Translations under genes and position numbers: made by a program
Shown: positions 1 to 5,759 of the stretch, in pieces
Layout of the letters: each line of letters opens with the position of its first letter
How positions within the stretch are numbered: position 1 is the first letter of the stretch
NCBI GenBank assembly: GCA_023128135.1
Contig: JAGMEO010000033.1
Location: 1 to 5,759 of the forward strand
Origin: Candidatus Bathyarchaeota archaeon
GTDB lineage: Archaea; Thermoproteota; Bathyarchaeia; RBG-16-48-13; JAGMEO01
Length of the DNA: 5,759 bases
Direction: 5' to 3'
The notes under the pieces: generated by a model
Told to the model about the DNA's origin: nothing
The model's database searches: none
What the model saw: only the letters and a program-made list of their open reading frames with translations

Positions 1-1
1 A

Positions 2-193
2 CCAGTTGGAGGCTACGCGAGGGTCTTTTCCGGGCTTTCAATTCGTGACTTTACGAAGACAATGGATGTTGTATCCTGTAGTAGAGATGGGCTGCGTAAT
101 TTGGAGAAAACGGTAAGTGTTTTGGCTTTTTTAGAGGGGTTGGAAGAACACTCAAAATCTGTTTCTGTGAGGTTGAAAGATGAAAAACAATGA
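2..193 (+). CDS. hisD: Histidinol dehydrogenase, C-terminal fragment (5' end outside window)
   Basis: The reading frame is open from the left edge and ends at TGA 191-193, giving the last 63 residues of HisD. HisD is the cytosolic zinc enzyme that oxidises L-histidinol to L-histidine with two NAD+, the final step of histidine synthesis. The fragment opens with the family's GGYARVFSGLS stretch and continues with DFTKTMDVV and LAFLEGLEEHSKSV. Glu45 and His50 of the fragment have the spacing of the C-terminal catalytic/zinc residues Glu414 and His419 of the E. coli enzyme as I recall them. The stop lies 14 bases inside hisC, which suggests translational coupling. The fragment was too short at the edge to be an ATG-initiated ORF, but the family match is clear. 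Nothing looks broken; the gene is simply cut by the window. Confidence 0.94.
   Translation, partial: PVGGYARVFSGLSIRDFTKTMDVVSCSRDGLRNLEKTVSVLAFLEGLEEHSKSVSVRLKDEKQ
169..173 (+). promoter_or_regulatory. Ribosome binding site of hisC
   Basis: GAGGT lies six bases before the ATG at 180 and inside the last codons of hisD. It matches the core complementary to the 16S rRNA 3' end. It supports the ATG at 180 as the hisC start and coupling of hisC translation to hisD. Confidence 0.7.
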
Positions 194-1265
194 ATTCGCC
201 CGTGATGATATCGAAGAGTTTGACCTTTACACAAGGAAGAATTATGAAAGATTCAGTGAGTTTGATGAACCTGTTCTGCTTGACCATAACGAGAACTGGT
301 TCATAAGCTTGGAGTGGCAGAGGAAGATTCTGAAAAAAGTCGTGGACTCTCTCGACGTAAGGCGTTATCCTAGACCATATAGTCCGTCTCTTTCGGTGAT
401 TGTAGCTGAATTACTAAAGGTTGAGGCTGATATGATAGCTGTTGGAAATGGTTTGGATGAGGTGATAGATATCATAACTCGAGCCTTTGTGGAGAAAGGG
501 GATGAAGTTATCGCTCACATTCCTAGCTTTGGACACTACAAGACTACGACGAAACTGGCTGGTGGAAAGTTTGTTCCTATTCTATTGAAGGATAACTTTG
601 ACCTTGATGTTGAAGCCATGTTAGCTGCTGTGACTAAACAAACAAAAATTATCTTTCTTTGTTCACCCAACAATCCCACAGGTAATCAGTTTAAAAAAGC
701 GGACGTGAAGAAGCTAACTGTTGAAAGCGAGAAGATAGTGGTTATTGACGAGGCTTACGTTAACTTCGCCAGAGAAACAGTTCTCGATTTACTTGGGAAA
801 TGCAGTAACCTAGTCGTGCTTAGATCATTCTCAAAGTCCGTTGGCTTGGCTGGGCTCAGAATAGGCTTCAGTATTGCAGACAGAGAGCTAACAGATTTTA
901 TGAAGAAGGTTCAACATCCGTATAATGTGGGTGTCTTCTCTCAAAGGGCTGTTGAAGAGTTCCTGAAGAATTGGGATTACATAGCTAAGAAGACTGAGGA
1001 GTCGAACAAGGAACGAGAACAGCTTTTCAAGAAGCTCTCAATGATTGAGGGAGTGAAGCCTTATCCATCTGAAGCGAACTTTCTCTTAACAAGGTTCAAG
1101 GACATTGACGTAAAAAAGGTTTATGAGAAGTTAGTTGATCAGGGCATCTTTGTAAAAGATTTAGGGAACGCACCATTATGTGATAATTGTCTTAGAATAG
1201 GCATTGGGACACACAAAATGAATGTAAGATTACTAGATGCTTTAAAATCAATTATTAGGAGTTAA
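180..1265 (+). CDS. hisC: Histidinol-phosphate aminotransferase
   Basis: This 361-residue protein is a fold-type I, PLP-dependent aminotransferase of normal length for HisC. HisC converts imidazole acetol phosphate and glutamate to histidinol phosphate and 2-oxoglutarate in the cytosol. Visible landmarks are LDHNENW at 34-40, where the family usually has N-E-N-P, GNGLDEVI (89-96) at the PLP phosphate-binding region, SPNNPTG at 162-168, DEAYVNF at 190-196 with Asp190 facing the PLP ring nitrogen, SFSKS with Lys219 as the likely Schiff-base lysine, and GLAGLRIG with Arg227. Arg339 in LRIGIGT is the expected substrate carboxylate/phosphate arginine. The start is supported by a GAGGT site and the 14-base overlap with hisD. 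The same fold is used by CobD-type decarboxylases, but the his neighbours and motifs make HisC by far the best call. The function is inferred from family and context. Confidence 0.95.
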   Translation: MKNNEFARDDIEEFDLYTRKNYERFSEFDEPVLLDHNENWFISLEWQRKILKKVVDSLDVRRYPRPYSPSLSVIVAELLKVEADMIAVGNGLDEVIDIITRAFVEKGDEVIAHIPSFGHYKTTTKLAGGKFVPILLKDNFDLDVEAMLAAVTKQTKIIFLCSPNNPTGNQFKKADVKKLTVESEKIVVIDEAYVNFARETVLDLLGKCSNLVVLRSFSKSVGLAGLRIGFSIADRELTDFMKKVQHPYNVGVFSQRAVEEFLKNWDYIAKKTEESNKEREQLFKKLSMIEGVKPYPSEANFLLTRFKDIDVKKVYEKLVDQGIFVKDLGNAPLCDNCLRIGIGTHKMNVRLLDALKSIIRS

Positions 1266-1284
1266 CATATTTTTAGAAGTGTAA

Positions 1285-1292
1285 TTATAAAA
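1285..1292 (+). promoter_or_regulatory. Possible archaeal TATA box (BoxA) for hisB
   Basis: TTATAAAA lies in the gap between hisC and hisB. Its centre is about 29 bases before the ATG at 1318. Archaeal transcription starts about 25 to 30 bases after the box centre, so a message from here would begin at or very near that ATG and be leaderless or nearly so. No good Shine-Dalgarno precedes hisB, which fits. A clear purine-rich BRE is not visible just upstream, and AT-rich gaps produce such boxes by chance, so this is only a candidate. A T5 run at 1270-1274 after the hisC stop could end part of the upstream transcript. Confidence 0.4.
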
Positions 1293-1317
1293 AGAAACAT
1301 AACGGATTATGTGGGAA

Positions 1318-1896
1318 ATGCGTAGGGCAGAAGAAGTCAGAGAAACCATGGAAACTAAAGTAAAAATAGAAATAGAATTAGATGGAACAGGTCAATGTAA
1401 AGCTTCAACAAAATATGAGTTTTTCAATCACATGTTACGCACAATTTCCAAACACGCATTGTTTGATTTGAAGGTGGAAGCCACTGGAGATCTTAGACAC
1501 CATGTGATTGAAGACGTCGCTTTAACCATGGGTCAAGCTTTGAAAAAGATCTTGGGCGACAAGAAGGGTGTTAGACGCTTTGGCTATGCTTACGCTCCTA
1601 TGGACGACGCATTGGCTCGTGCTGTAGTTGATTTTGGAGGTAGAGATCACACAGTAATATCGTTGAACACTAGAGCTAAGAAGATTGAGGATACGCCCAT
1701 CGAAGATTTAATTCACTTCTTTGAGGCTCTGGCTCAAACTGCAATGATAAACATCCATTTACAAGTACTTTATGGAGAGAACAACCACCACAAGATTGAA
1801 GCTGCCTTCAAAGCTTTTGCTTTAGCTATGAGAGAAGCTGTCAGTTTGGATCCAAAGAGGAAAGGTGTACCTAGCGCAAAAGGAGTGCTCACCTAG
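1318..1896 (+). CDS. hisB: Imidazoleglycerol-phosphate dehydratase
   Basis: This 192-residue protein is a monofunctional HisB, which removes water from imidazole glycerol phosphate to give imidazole acetol phosphate using a di-manganese centre in a 24-mer. The family pattern is clear: RRAEEVRETMET at the N terminus, FFNHML (His38), His46, HHVIED (61-66), GDKKGVRRFG, PMDDAL (94-99), His147, then NNHHKIEAAFKA (155-166) and a C-terminal PSAKG. Both HHxxxE metal motifs are intact. The loop before the first reads GDLRHH, several residues shorter than the usual GD-L-x-I/V-D-x-HH. Two other variants are FNHM for FDHM and PSAKG for PSTKG. I chose the ATG at 1318 because MRRAE is the usual family start and it fits the TATA spacing. 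An in-frame ATG at 1309 would add M-W-E and has no better ribosome site. Confidence 0.93.
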   Translation: MRRAEEVRETMETKVKIEIELDGTGQCKASTKYEFFNHMLRTISKHALFDLKVEATGDLRHHVIEDVALTMGQALKKILGDKKGVRRFGYAYAPMDDALARAVVDFGGRDHTVISLNTRAKKIEDTPIEDLIHFFEALAQTAMINIHLQVLYGENNHHKIEAAFKAFALAMREAVSLDPKRKGVPSAKGVLT

Positions 1897-1910
1897 TTAA
1901 TATTGTATTA

Positions 1911-1918
1911 TTTTTTTT
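1911..1918 (+). terminator. T8 run between hisB and hisA, possible U-rich terminator
   Basis: An uninterrupted run of eight T follows the hisB stop in an AT-rich gap, with no hairpin before it. Archaeal RNA polymerase can terminate at U-runs alone, so this may reduce read-through into hisA. It sits directly before the hisA ribosome site, so it may equally be unstructured leader that exposes that site. Confidence 0.35.
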
Positions 1919-1923
1919 GGAGT
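1919..1923 (+). promoter_or_regulatory. Ribosome binding site of hisA
   Basis: GGAGT ends eight bases before the GTG at 1932. It supports the non-ATG start, since the protein from this GTG begins with the family's usual MEIIPAVDI. Confidence 0.7.
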
Positions 1924-1931
1924 TCTGAATA

Positions 1932-2672
1932 GTGGAAATCATTCCTGCCGTTGACATAATGAAAGGTAAATGTGTCCGTCTAGTCAGAGGATCACCTGGA
2001 AACATCAATGTCTATTTTGATGACCCCGTTGAAGCAGCAAAGATGTGGGAAGAACAAGGCGCCAAGACTTTACACGTTGTTGACCTAGACGCAGCTTTAG
2101 GCTCAGGAGATAACCTTCCAATAATTGAACGCCTTCTGAAAGAAGTATCTATAGATATAGAGATTGGTGGAGGAATAAGATCAATACAAAAAGCTGAAAA
2201 GCTTTACAGTTTAGGAGCAGCTCGAATAGTTTTAGGAACACTTGTAGTTGAAAAGCCAGAGATACTTTTAGAACTTACACAAAGAATAGACTCAGCTAAA
2301 ATCGTAGTTGCCCTAGATTATTCTGGAGAGAACGTAGCAACACATGGCTGGAAGGAGATTACTGACCTGAACATATTTTCACTGGCCCCAAAGCTGATTA
2401 AGCTTGGAGCAGGTTGGATCTTATTTTCAGCTATTGAACGGGATGGAATGATGGTTGGACCAGACTTGAAAAATATTGAAAAGATGGTAAAAACAGTCGA
2501 TGTTCCTGTAATAGCAAGTGGAGGAGTTAGTAACATTCAAGACATTGAAAATCTGGTCAAAACAGGCACAGAAGCTGTTATAGTCGGAAAAGCACTCTAC
2601 GAAAAAGTTTTCACTTTTAAAGAAGTTCAAAAAGCTATTTCCAAGTATAAATCTAGAGATTTAAAAAAATAG
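1932..2672 (+). CDS. hisA: ProFAR isomerase, HisA
   Basis: This 246-residue (beta-alpha)8 barrel converts ProFAR to PRFAR by an Amadori rearrangement, the fourth step of histidine synthesis, in the cytosol. The start PAVDI with Asp8 and the strand VALDY with Asp129 supply the expected general acid/base pair. Phosphate sites are at EIGGGIR (77-83) and, in the second half-barrel, at ASGGVS (195-200) and VGKALYE (218-224). The loop ERDGMMVGPD (169-178) is HisA-like. The PAVDI and GKCVRL opening separates it from the related HisF, which would use the PRFAR made here. The GTG start is preceded by GGAGT. Length is typical. PriA-like dual activity with tryptophan synthesis cannot be excluded from sequence alone but there is no sign of it. 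Confidence 0.95.
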   Translation: MEIIPAVDIMKGKCVRLVRGSPGNINVYFDDPVEAAKMWEEQGAKTLHVVDLDAALGSGDNLPIIERLLKEVSIDIEIGGGIRSIQKAEKLYSLGAARIVLGTLVVEKPEILLELTQRIDSAKIVVALDYSGENVATHGWKEITDLNIFSLAPKLIKLGAGWILFSAIERDGMMVGPDLKNIEKMVKTVDVPVIASGGVSNIQDIENLVKTGTEAVIVGKALYEKVFTFKEVQKAISKYKSRDLKK

Positions 2673-2686
2673 GGATTTGAAAAATA

Positions 2687-3340
2687 ATGAAAGCAGATTC
2701 TTTCAGAATCGAGAGTATTGTAAAGAAATTAGACTTTAATAAAATGGAAGGTTTGATACCAGCTATAGCTCAAGAGAAGAAAACCAAAGACATTCTCATG
2801 CTAGCCTACATGAACAAAGAAGCTTTCAAAAAGACATTAGAAACTGGTTTAATGCACTATTGGAGTAGAAGTCGCAATAAACTCTGGAAAAAAGGGGAAG
2901 AGTCCGGAAACATACAACATGTTAAAGAAGGCTTTATTGACTGTGACGGAGACGCCCTCCTTTTTATAGTGGACCAGACAGGTAGCTGTTGTCATACTGG
3001 AGAACACACTTGCTTCTATGAAAAGATCGGTTTAGAAGAAAAACCAACTTTAACAACAGATTCTTCTGTTCTTGAAGAAGTCTTCGATGTAATTTTAGAC
3101 CGCCAAAAACATCCGAAGAAAAACTCTTACGTAGCTTCGCTTCTTGAAAAGGGTGAAGATCAAATTCTTAGAAAAGTCACAGAGGAAACAACAGAGTTAG
3201 TTCTTGCAACTAAAGAGGGCATAAAAGAGGAAATCATCCACGAATCAGCAGACATCCTCTTCCACATGCTAGTGCTTCTAGCTCATAAAGGAGTGGATGT
3301 CAGTGAGGTCTTCAAAGAGCTGAGAAAGAGGAGGAAATAA
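2687..3340 (+). CDS. hisIE: Bifunctional phosphoribosyl-AMP cyclohydrolase / phosphoribosyl-ATP pyrophosphatase
   Basis: This 217-residue fusion performs the second and third steps of histidine synthesis: the C-terminal HisE half hydrolyses PR-ATP to PR-AMP, and the N-terminal HisI half opens the adenine ring to give ProFAR. In HisI (about 1-118) I see LDFNKMEGLIPAI, MHYWSRSRNKLW, GEESGN (70-75), DCDGDALL (85-92), and TGSCCHTGEHTCF. Cys86, Cys102 and Cys109 match the usual zinc ligands, and Asp85, Asp87 and Asp89 the usual magnesium ligands. In HisE (about 126-217), a MazG-like all-alpha domain, Glu166, Glu167 and Glu170 (EETTE) and Glu186/Asp189 match the metal site. The gap to hisA is only 14 bases, so the two are surely co-transcribed. 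Only a weak ribosome site precedes the ATG. The two domains are separate genes in many methanogens but fused here and in most bacteria. Confidence 0.95.
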   Translation: MKADSFRIESIVKKLDFNKMEGLIPAIAQEKKTKDILMLAYMNKEAFKKTLETGLMHYWSRSRNKLWKKGEESGNIQHVKEGFIDCDGDALLFIVDQTGSCCHTGEHTCFYEKIGLEEKPTLTTDSSVLEEVFDVILDRQKHPKKNSYVASLLEKGEDQILRKVTEETTELVLATKEGIKEEIIHESADILFHMLVLLAHKGVDVSEVFKELRKRRK

Positions 3341-3353
3341 CGCTTCAGATATA

Positions 3354-3359
3354 TTTTTT
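3354..3359 (+). terminator. T6 run after hisIE, possible terminator of the his transcript
   Basis: A run of six T begins 14 bases after the hisIE stop in the 56-base convergent gap (3341-3396). There is no hairpin before it, so it would be an archaeal U-run terminator. No comparable T-run for the - strand is present in this gap. The pyrimidine-rich antisense of the last hisIE codons could serve rad50, but that is inference. Confidence 0.45.
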
Positions 3360-3396
3360 GTGTAATTTCATGGATTTTCATGGTAAATTCAGTTCT

Positions 3397-5391
3397 CTAG
3401 AATTTTGTCTTGACAAATGATACTCCCTTTTCATCTTTTTCAACTTCAATTATGTTTGATGCTTCTTCTTCACATATGTCATGATGTGTAACCAAGATAG
3501 TTTGAGCCAGTAACCGGGCTGTTTCTCCCAAATATTCAGCAATTTGCGGTATGTTCTTAGAGTCAACACCGTAAGTTGGCTCATCAAGAATAAGAAGGCT
3601 TCTGAAACGTAATGTTTCGAGGAGAGCTAGCCTCACAGCCAACGCTAAAATAGTTTGGTGTCCGCCTCCATCCCTCGTTGCTGGAATATGCTCAACTAAT
3701 CCTTTTGGATGAACGCTAACTACATAGGTTTCAGGATTTATCATTATGGAATCATAATCATGTTGATCTGTCATTCTCTCATAGTAGGAAAGTGCCCTAA
3801 CCTCTATTTTTTTGAGCATATCACTTCTCCTGGTTTTAATAGCCGCCTCTAAGCGTTCAGTAAGTTGCCTCGCCAGTTCAGCTGCTTCAAGCCTCTTCTC
3901 CAACTCAACCATTTCCTTCTTATCCTTCCTCAGATCCTCCTTTTTCTTGTTCTTTTCACTCGTTTTTTCTTCAATTTTTTTATTTATGTTTTCATACTCT
4001 TTCTTTGCATCTTCTAACTTTTCAGGATCAAGAAGGAAGCGTTGAGCCACCTTAACCTTTAATTCTGGGTCTTCAACTTCAAAAGGCAGATCCAAAAATT
4101 TTAATCCCGTTTCGATGAGCTTGTTGCATTCTTGAATTTTGTTCTCAATTTCTCCTCTTTTAGTCATTAAAGTTTGGAGTCTTTTCCTCAGATTCTTAAA
4201 GCCCTCCATTTTATTGGCGCATGTTCTAATGGTGTCTTCTAATTTTTGCAAGTTCTTGTTCTTCTCATTGTAAGCTTTTTTCAACAGTTCTTCATCGTGT
4301 TTCACATTTTGTAGATTCTTTTTCTTCTTTTCAAGTATTCCTTGCAGGGTTTCCTCGTTCAAGTCTTGGCCACAAGTAGGGCACCTTGTGATCCCTGCCT
4401 TTAGTAGTTCTTCATGTCTCTCTATCTCATCTTGAAGGTGCTGCGCTTTCCCCCTATGGGAACCCCATTCCTCGTTAAGCTTTTTGGTTTCTTTCTGCAA
4501 CTTATCACGTTGTGTCATAAGCTTCTCATGTTTTCCTTGTGTCTTCTCTATGAGTTTTGGAATTTCATCCTGCGATTTTAATTCAGCTTCAGAAAGAGCG
4601 TCCTGAAGATTTTTACTTTCTCTTCTCAACTCCTCTTCTAGCCCGTCTCTCTTTTTTACATGTTCCAACAAGTTCGAAAGTTCTGGGGACTTGGCCTTCT
4701 CTATTTGTTCCTTTAGTTTTTGCAGTTTTCTCTGTCGATCTTTAACATCTTCCTCTAAATCTTCCAAATTTTTCTGTAGTTGAGGAATGACCAGATTCTT
4801 GAGGGCGTCCAATTTAGTTTGAACATGTTTGCCTTCATATTTTTCAAACACTCGTCTAACCTTATCCATCTGCTCCCTCAATTCTCTAACTACTGTGAGG
4901 CGCAGAATCAGATCCATGTCCTTTTTATCGGGTTGAAGAATATCCTGTAAAGCGCCCTGCCTCACATAAACAAGGTTGGTAAATTTCTTTAAGGATACGC
5001 TCATGTACTCCGTAACTTTTCGTCGTAAATCCTCATCACTCTCCACTTCAACTTCTCTTCCATTTTTCAAAAGCGTAAGCTTTGTTGTCTTGTATCCTCT
5101 TTTCTTATCAAGACACCCATTTCTAGAAATTTCAATCATTGCGCCACTCACTGGGTTCTTGAATCTGACGTACACCACCATTTCACCTACACCTGGAAGC
5201 CTTGAAACCAGAAGCTTCTTATGGACTCCAGGGATCTGACCATAAAGAGTGAAGAGTAAAGCGTTTAGAAGCGTAGATTTGCCAGTGGAGTTCCTGCCCG
5301 TTATCAGGTTTAAACCGTTTGTGAACTTTACCGTTCCTCGTTTATACCCTTCAAAATTTTTTAACCTCAATTCCTCTATTATGGCACTCAT
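3397..5391 (-). CDS. rad50: Compact Rad50-like zinc-hook ATPase with a variant ABC signature
   Basis: This 664-residue protein is an SMC-type ATPase of the Rad50/SbcC family, the DNA-tethering partner of Mre11 in processing DNA breaks. In order: N-lobe with Walker A GRNSTGKST (32-40, Lys38); Q-loop VRQGAL with Gln145; a charged coiled coil from about 180; the zinc hook C337-P-T-C340; a returning coil to about 530; then the C-lobe with Walker B LLILDE (Asp603, Glu604), D-loop GVD (Asp610) and H-loop VTHHD (His636/637). The C-lobe signature reads D-G-G-G-H (574-578) instead of LSGGE/Q, with no serine. It is short for archaeal Rad50, near 880 residues in Pyrococcus. I chose the ATG at 5391-5389: it gives MSAIIEELRLKNFEGY, the family's usual opening, overlaps the upstream stop as ATGA, and follows GAAGGT. 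An upstream in-frame ATG at 5424 would add 11 unlikely residues. A Rad50-like paralogue rather than canonical Rad50 is possible. Confidence 0.88.
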   Translation of the reverse strand: MSAIIEELRLKNFEGYKRGTVKFTNGLNLITGRNSTGKSTLLNALLFTLYGQIPGVHKKLLVSRLPGVGEMVVYVRFKNPVSGAMIEISRNGCLDKKRGYKTTKLTLLKNGREVEVESDEDLRRKVTEYMSVSLKKFTNLVYVRQGALQDILQPDKKDMDLILRLTVVRELREQMDKVRRVFEKYEGKHVQTKLDALKNLVIPQLQKNLEDLEEDVKDRQRKLQKLKEQIEKAKSPELSNLLEHVKKRDGLEEELRRESKNLQDALSEAELKSQDEIPKLIEKTQGKHEKLMTQRDKLQKETKKLNEEWGSHRGKAQHLQDEIERHEELLKAGITRCPTCGQDLNEETLQGILEKKKKNLQNVKHDEELLKKAYNEKNKNLQKLEDTIRTCANKMEGFKNLRKRLQTLMTKRGEIENKIQECNKLIETGLKFLDLPFEVEDPELKVKVAQRFLLDPEKLEDAKKEYENINKKIEEKTSEKNKKKEDLRKDKKEMVELEKRLEAAELARQLTERLEAAIKTRRSDMLKKIEVRALSYYERMTDQHDYDSIMINPETYVVSVHPKGLVEHIPATRDGGGHQTILALAVRLALLETLRFRSLLILDEPTYGVDSKNIPQIAEYLGETARLLAQTILVTHHDICEEEASNIIEVEKDEKGVSFVKTKF

Positions 5392-5759
5392 TTCTTTACC
5401 TTCTCTTTCAAGATGCGTGTCCACTTTTCTATGAAAGGTTGTCTATCTGATTCTGTGAGTAAGCCTGTTCTCTGGCTCGCCTTCTCTTCTAAAGCCTGTT
5501 CTACCTCCTCAGTGATCGGCATCGCTTTCTGTATTAAACTCCCTATTGGCTTCAACGCTTCTTGGAGGAAAACGTCTTGTCCGCCTAGAGGTTTAAAGAA
5601 TGCTTGTTTCGTAGATTCTACTCTGTTTTCCACTTGGACGTGTAAAAGGTTTTGATTCGTTTCTTTCACCTTTGCTACTAGAGCAGTCAGTTCCATTTCA
5701 AGTCTGAACGGATCTTCCACACTTTTCCCCTTTAGAACAAGCCTGAGGAGACCTTTCTT
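5388..5759 (-). CDS. mre11: Probable Mre11 nuclease, C-terminal fragment (5' end outside window)
   Basis: The frame is open from the right edge to TGA at 5390-5388, giving 123 C-terminal residues. The stretch begins with KKGLLRLVLKGKS and LLHVQVENRV, which look like the beta strands of the Mre11 capping domain, and ends in a highly charged, helix-rich tail of about 70 residues that would suit the Rad50-binding helices found at Mre11 C termini. The nuclease motifs would lie outside the window, so the call rests mainly on position: the gene is joined to rad50 by an ATGA overlap, as mre11-rad50 usually are in archaea. A GTG at 5720-5718 could look like a start but the frame continues upstream without a stop, so the gene is best taken as partial. 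Another member of a HerA-NurA-Mre11-Rad50 cluster is the main alternative. Confidence 0.62.
   Translation of the reverse strand, partial: KKGLLRLVLKGKSVEDPFRLEMELTALVAKVKETNQNLLHVQVENRVESTKQAFFKPLGGQDVFLQEALKPIGSLIQKAMPITEEVEQALEEKASQRTGLLTESDRQPFIEKWTRILKEKVKK
5398..5403 (-). promoter_or_regulatory. Ribosome binding site of rad50
   Basis: On the - strand GAAGGT lies six bases before the ATG at 5391-5389, inside the last codons of the upstream gene. It decides in favour of this start over the in-frame ATG 33 bases further upstream. Confidence 0.65.

Noticed and set aside
13..287. Two open frames on the - strand over the left end
   Set aside because: They lie antisense to the hisD end and hisC start, both of which match their families well, and the translations show no recognisable domain.
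1911..1918. T8 run as a slippage or frameshift site
   Set aside because: It lies outside any coding sequence, and hisA has its own ribosome site and start just downstream.
2318..2630. Two - strand open frames inside hisA
   Set aside because: They are antisense shadows of a fully conserved HisA barrel, with low-complexity, Phe/Ser-rich translations.
3812..4045. A + strand open frame of 77 residues rich in Ser, Phe and Leu that looks like a membrane protein
   Set aside because: It is antisense to the Lys/Glu-rich coiled coil of rad50. Antisense of Lys and Glu codons gives Phe, Leu and Ser, so the apparent hydrophobicity is an artefact.
5392..5424. Longer rad50 start at ATG 5424 adding 11 residues
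   Set aside because: The added residues are charged and not family-like, while the ATG at 5391 has the usual Rad50 opening, a ribosome site and the ATGA overlap.
4557..5655. Further + strand open frames opposite rad50 and the mre11 end
   Set aside because: All are antisense to well supported coding sequence, without ribosome sites or recognisable motifs.
5718..5720. GTG as the start of a complete 110-residue gene before rad50
   Set aside because: The frame stays open to the window edge with plausible protein (KKGLLRLVLKGKS), so the gene is more likely cut by the window.

Overview
The window looks archaeal. Four kinds of evidence support this: a TATA-like box at the right distance for a leaderless or nearly leaderless hisB message, U-rich gaps in place of hairpin terminators, a HisB with the shortened D-L-R-H-H metal loop I recall from Thermococcales-type enzymes, and a Rad50 gene coupled to what looks like the 3' end of mre11. 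The base composition is moderately AT-rich. A lineage such as Bathyarchaeia or another relative of Thaumarchaeota would fit, but that placement is an impression from protein style and gene content, not a measured result.

Bases 1 to 3340 (+ strand) hold a histidine biosynthesis cluster in the order hisD (3' end only), hisC, hisB, hisA, hisIE. The genes are tightly packed: hisD overlaps hisC by 14 bases, the gaps before hisB and hisA are 52 and 35 bases, and the gap before hisIE is 14 bases. Together the products cover PR-ATP hydrolysis to PR-AMP and its ring opening (HisIE), isomerisation of ProFAR (HisA), dehydration of imidazole glycerol phosphate (HisB), transamination (HisC) and the last oxidation (HisD). 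The IGP synthase genes hisH and hisF are not between hisB and hisIE and must lie elsewhere. The gaps before hisB and hisA carry T-runs, and the first also has a TATA-like box, so the cluster may be read as more than one transcript.

Bases 3341 to 3396 are a short convergent gap with a T6 run that could end the his transcript.

Bases 3397 to 5759 (- strand) hold a DNA double-strand break repair pair. A 123-residue C-terminal piece, probably Mre11, runs off the right edge. It is joined by an ATGA stop/start overlap to a compact 664-residue Rad50-like ATPase with a CPTC zinc hook. The Rad50 homologue is the most unusual item here. Its coiled-coil arms are short, and its ABC signature reads D-G-G-G-H where LSGGE/LSGGQ is expected, so the conserved serine is missing although Walker A, Q-loop, Walker B and the H-loop region look intact.

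I see no RNA gene, CRISPR array, insertion sequence or obviously novel system. Every stretch longer than about 60 bases is accounted for by a gene.
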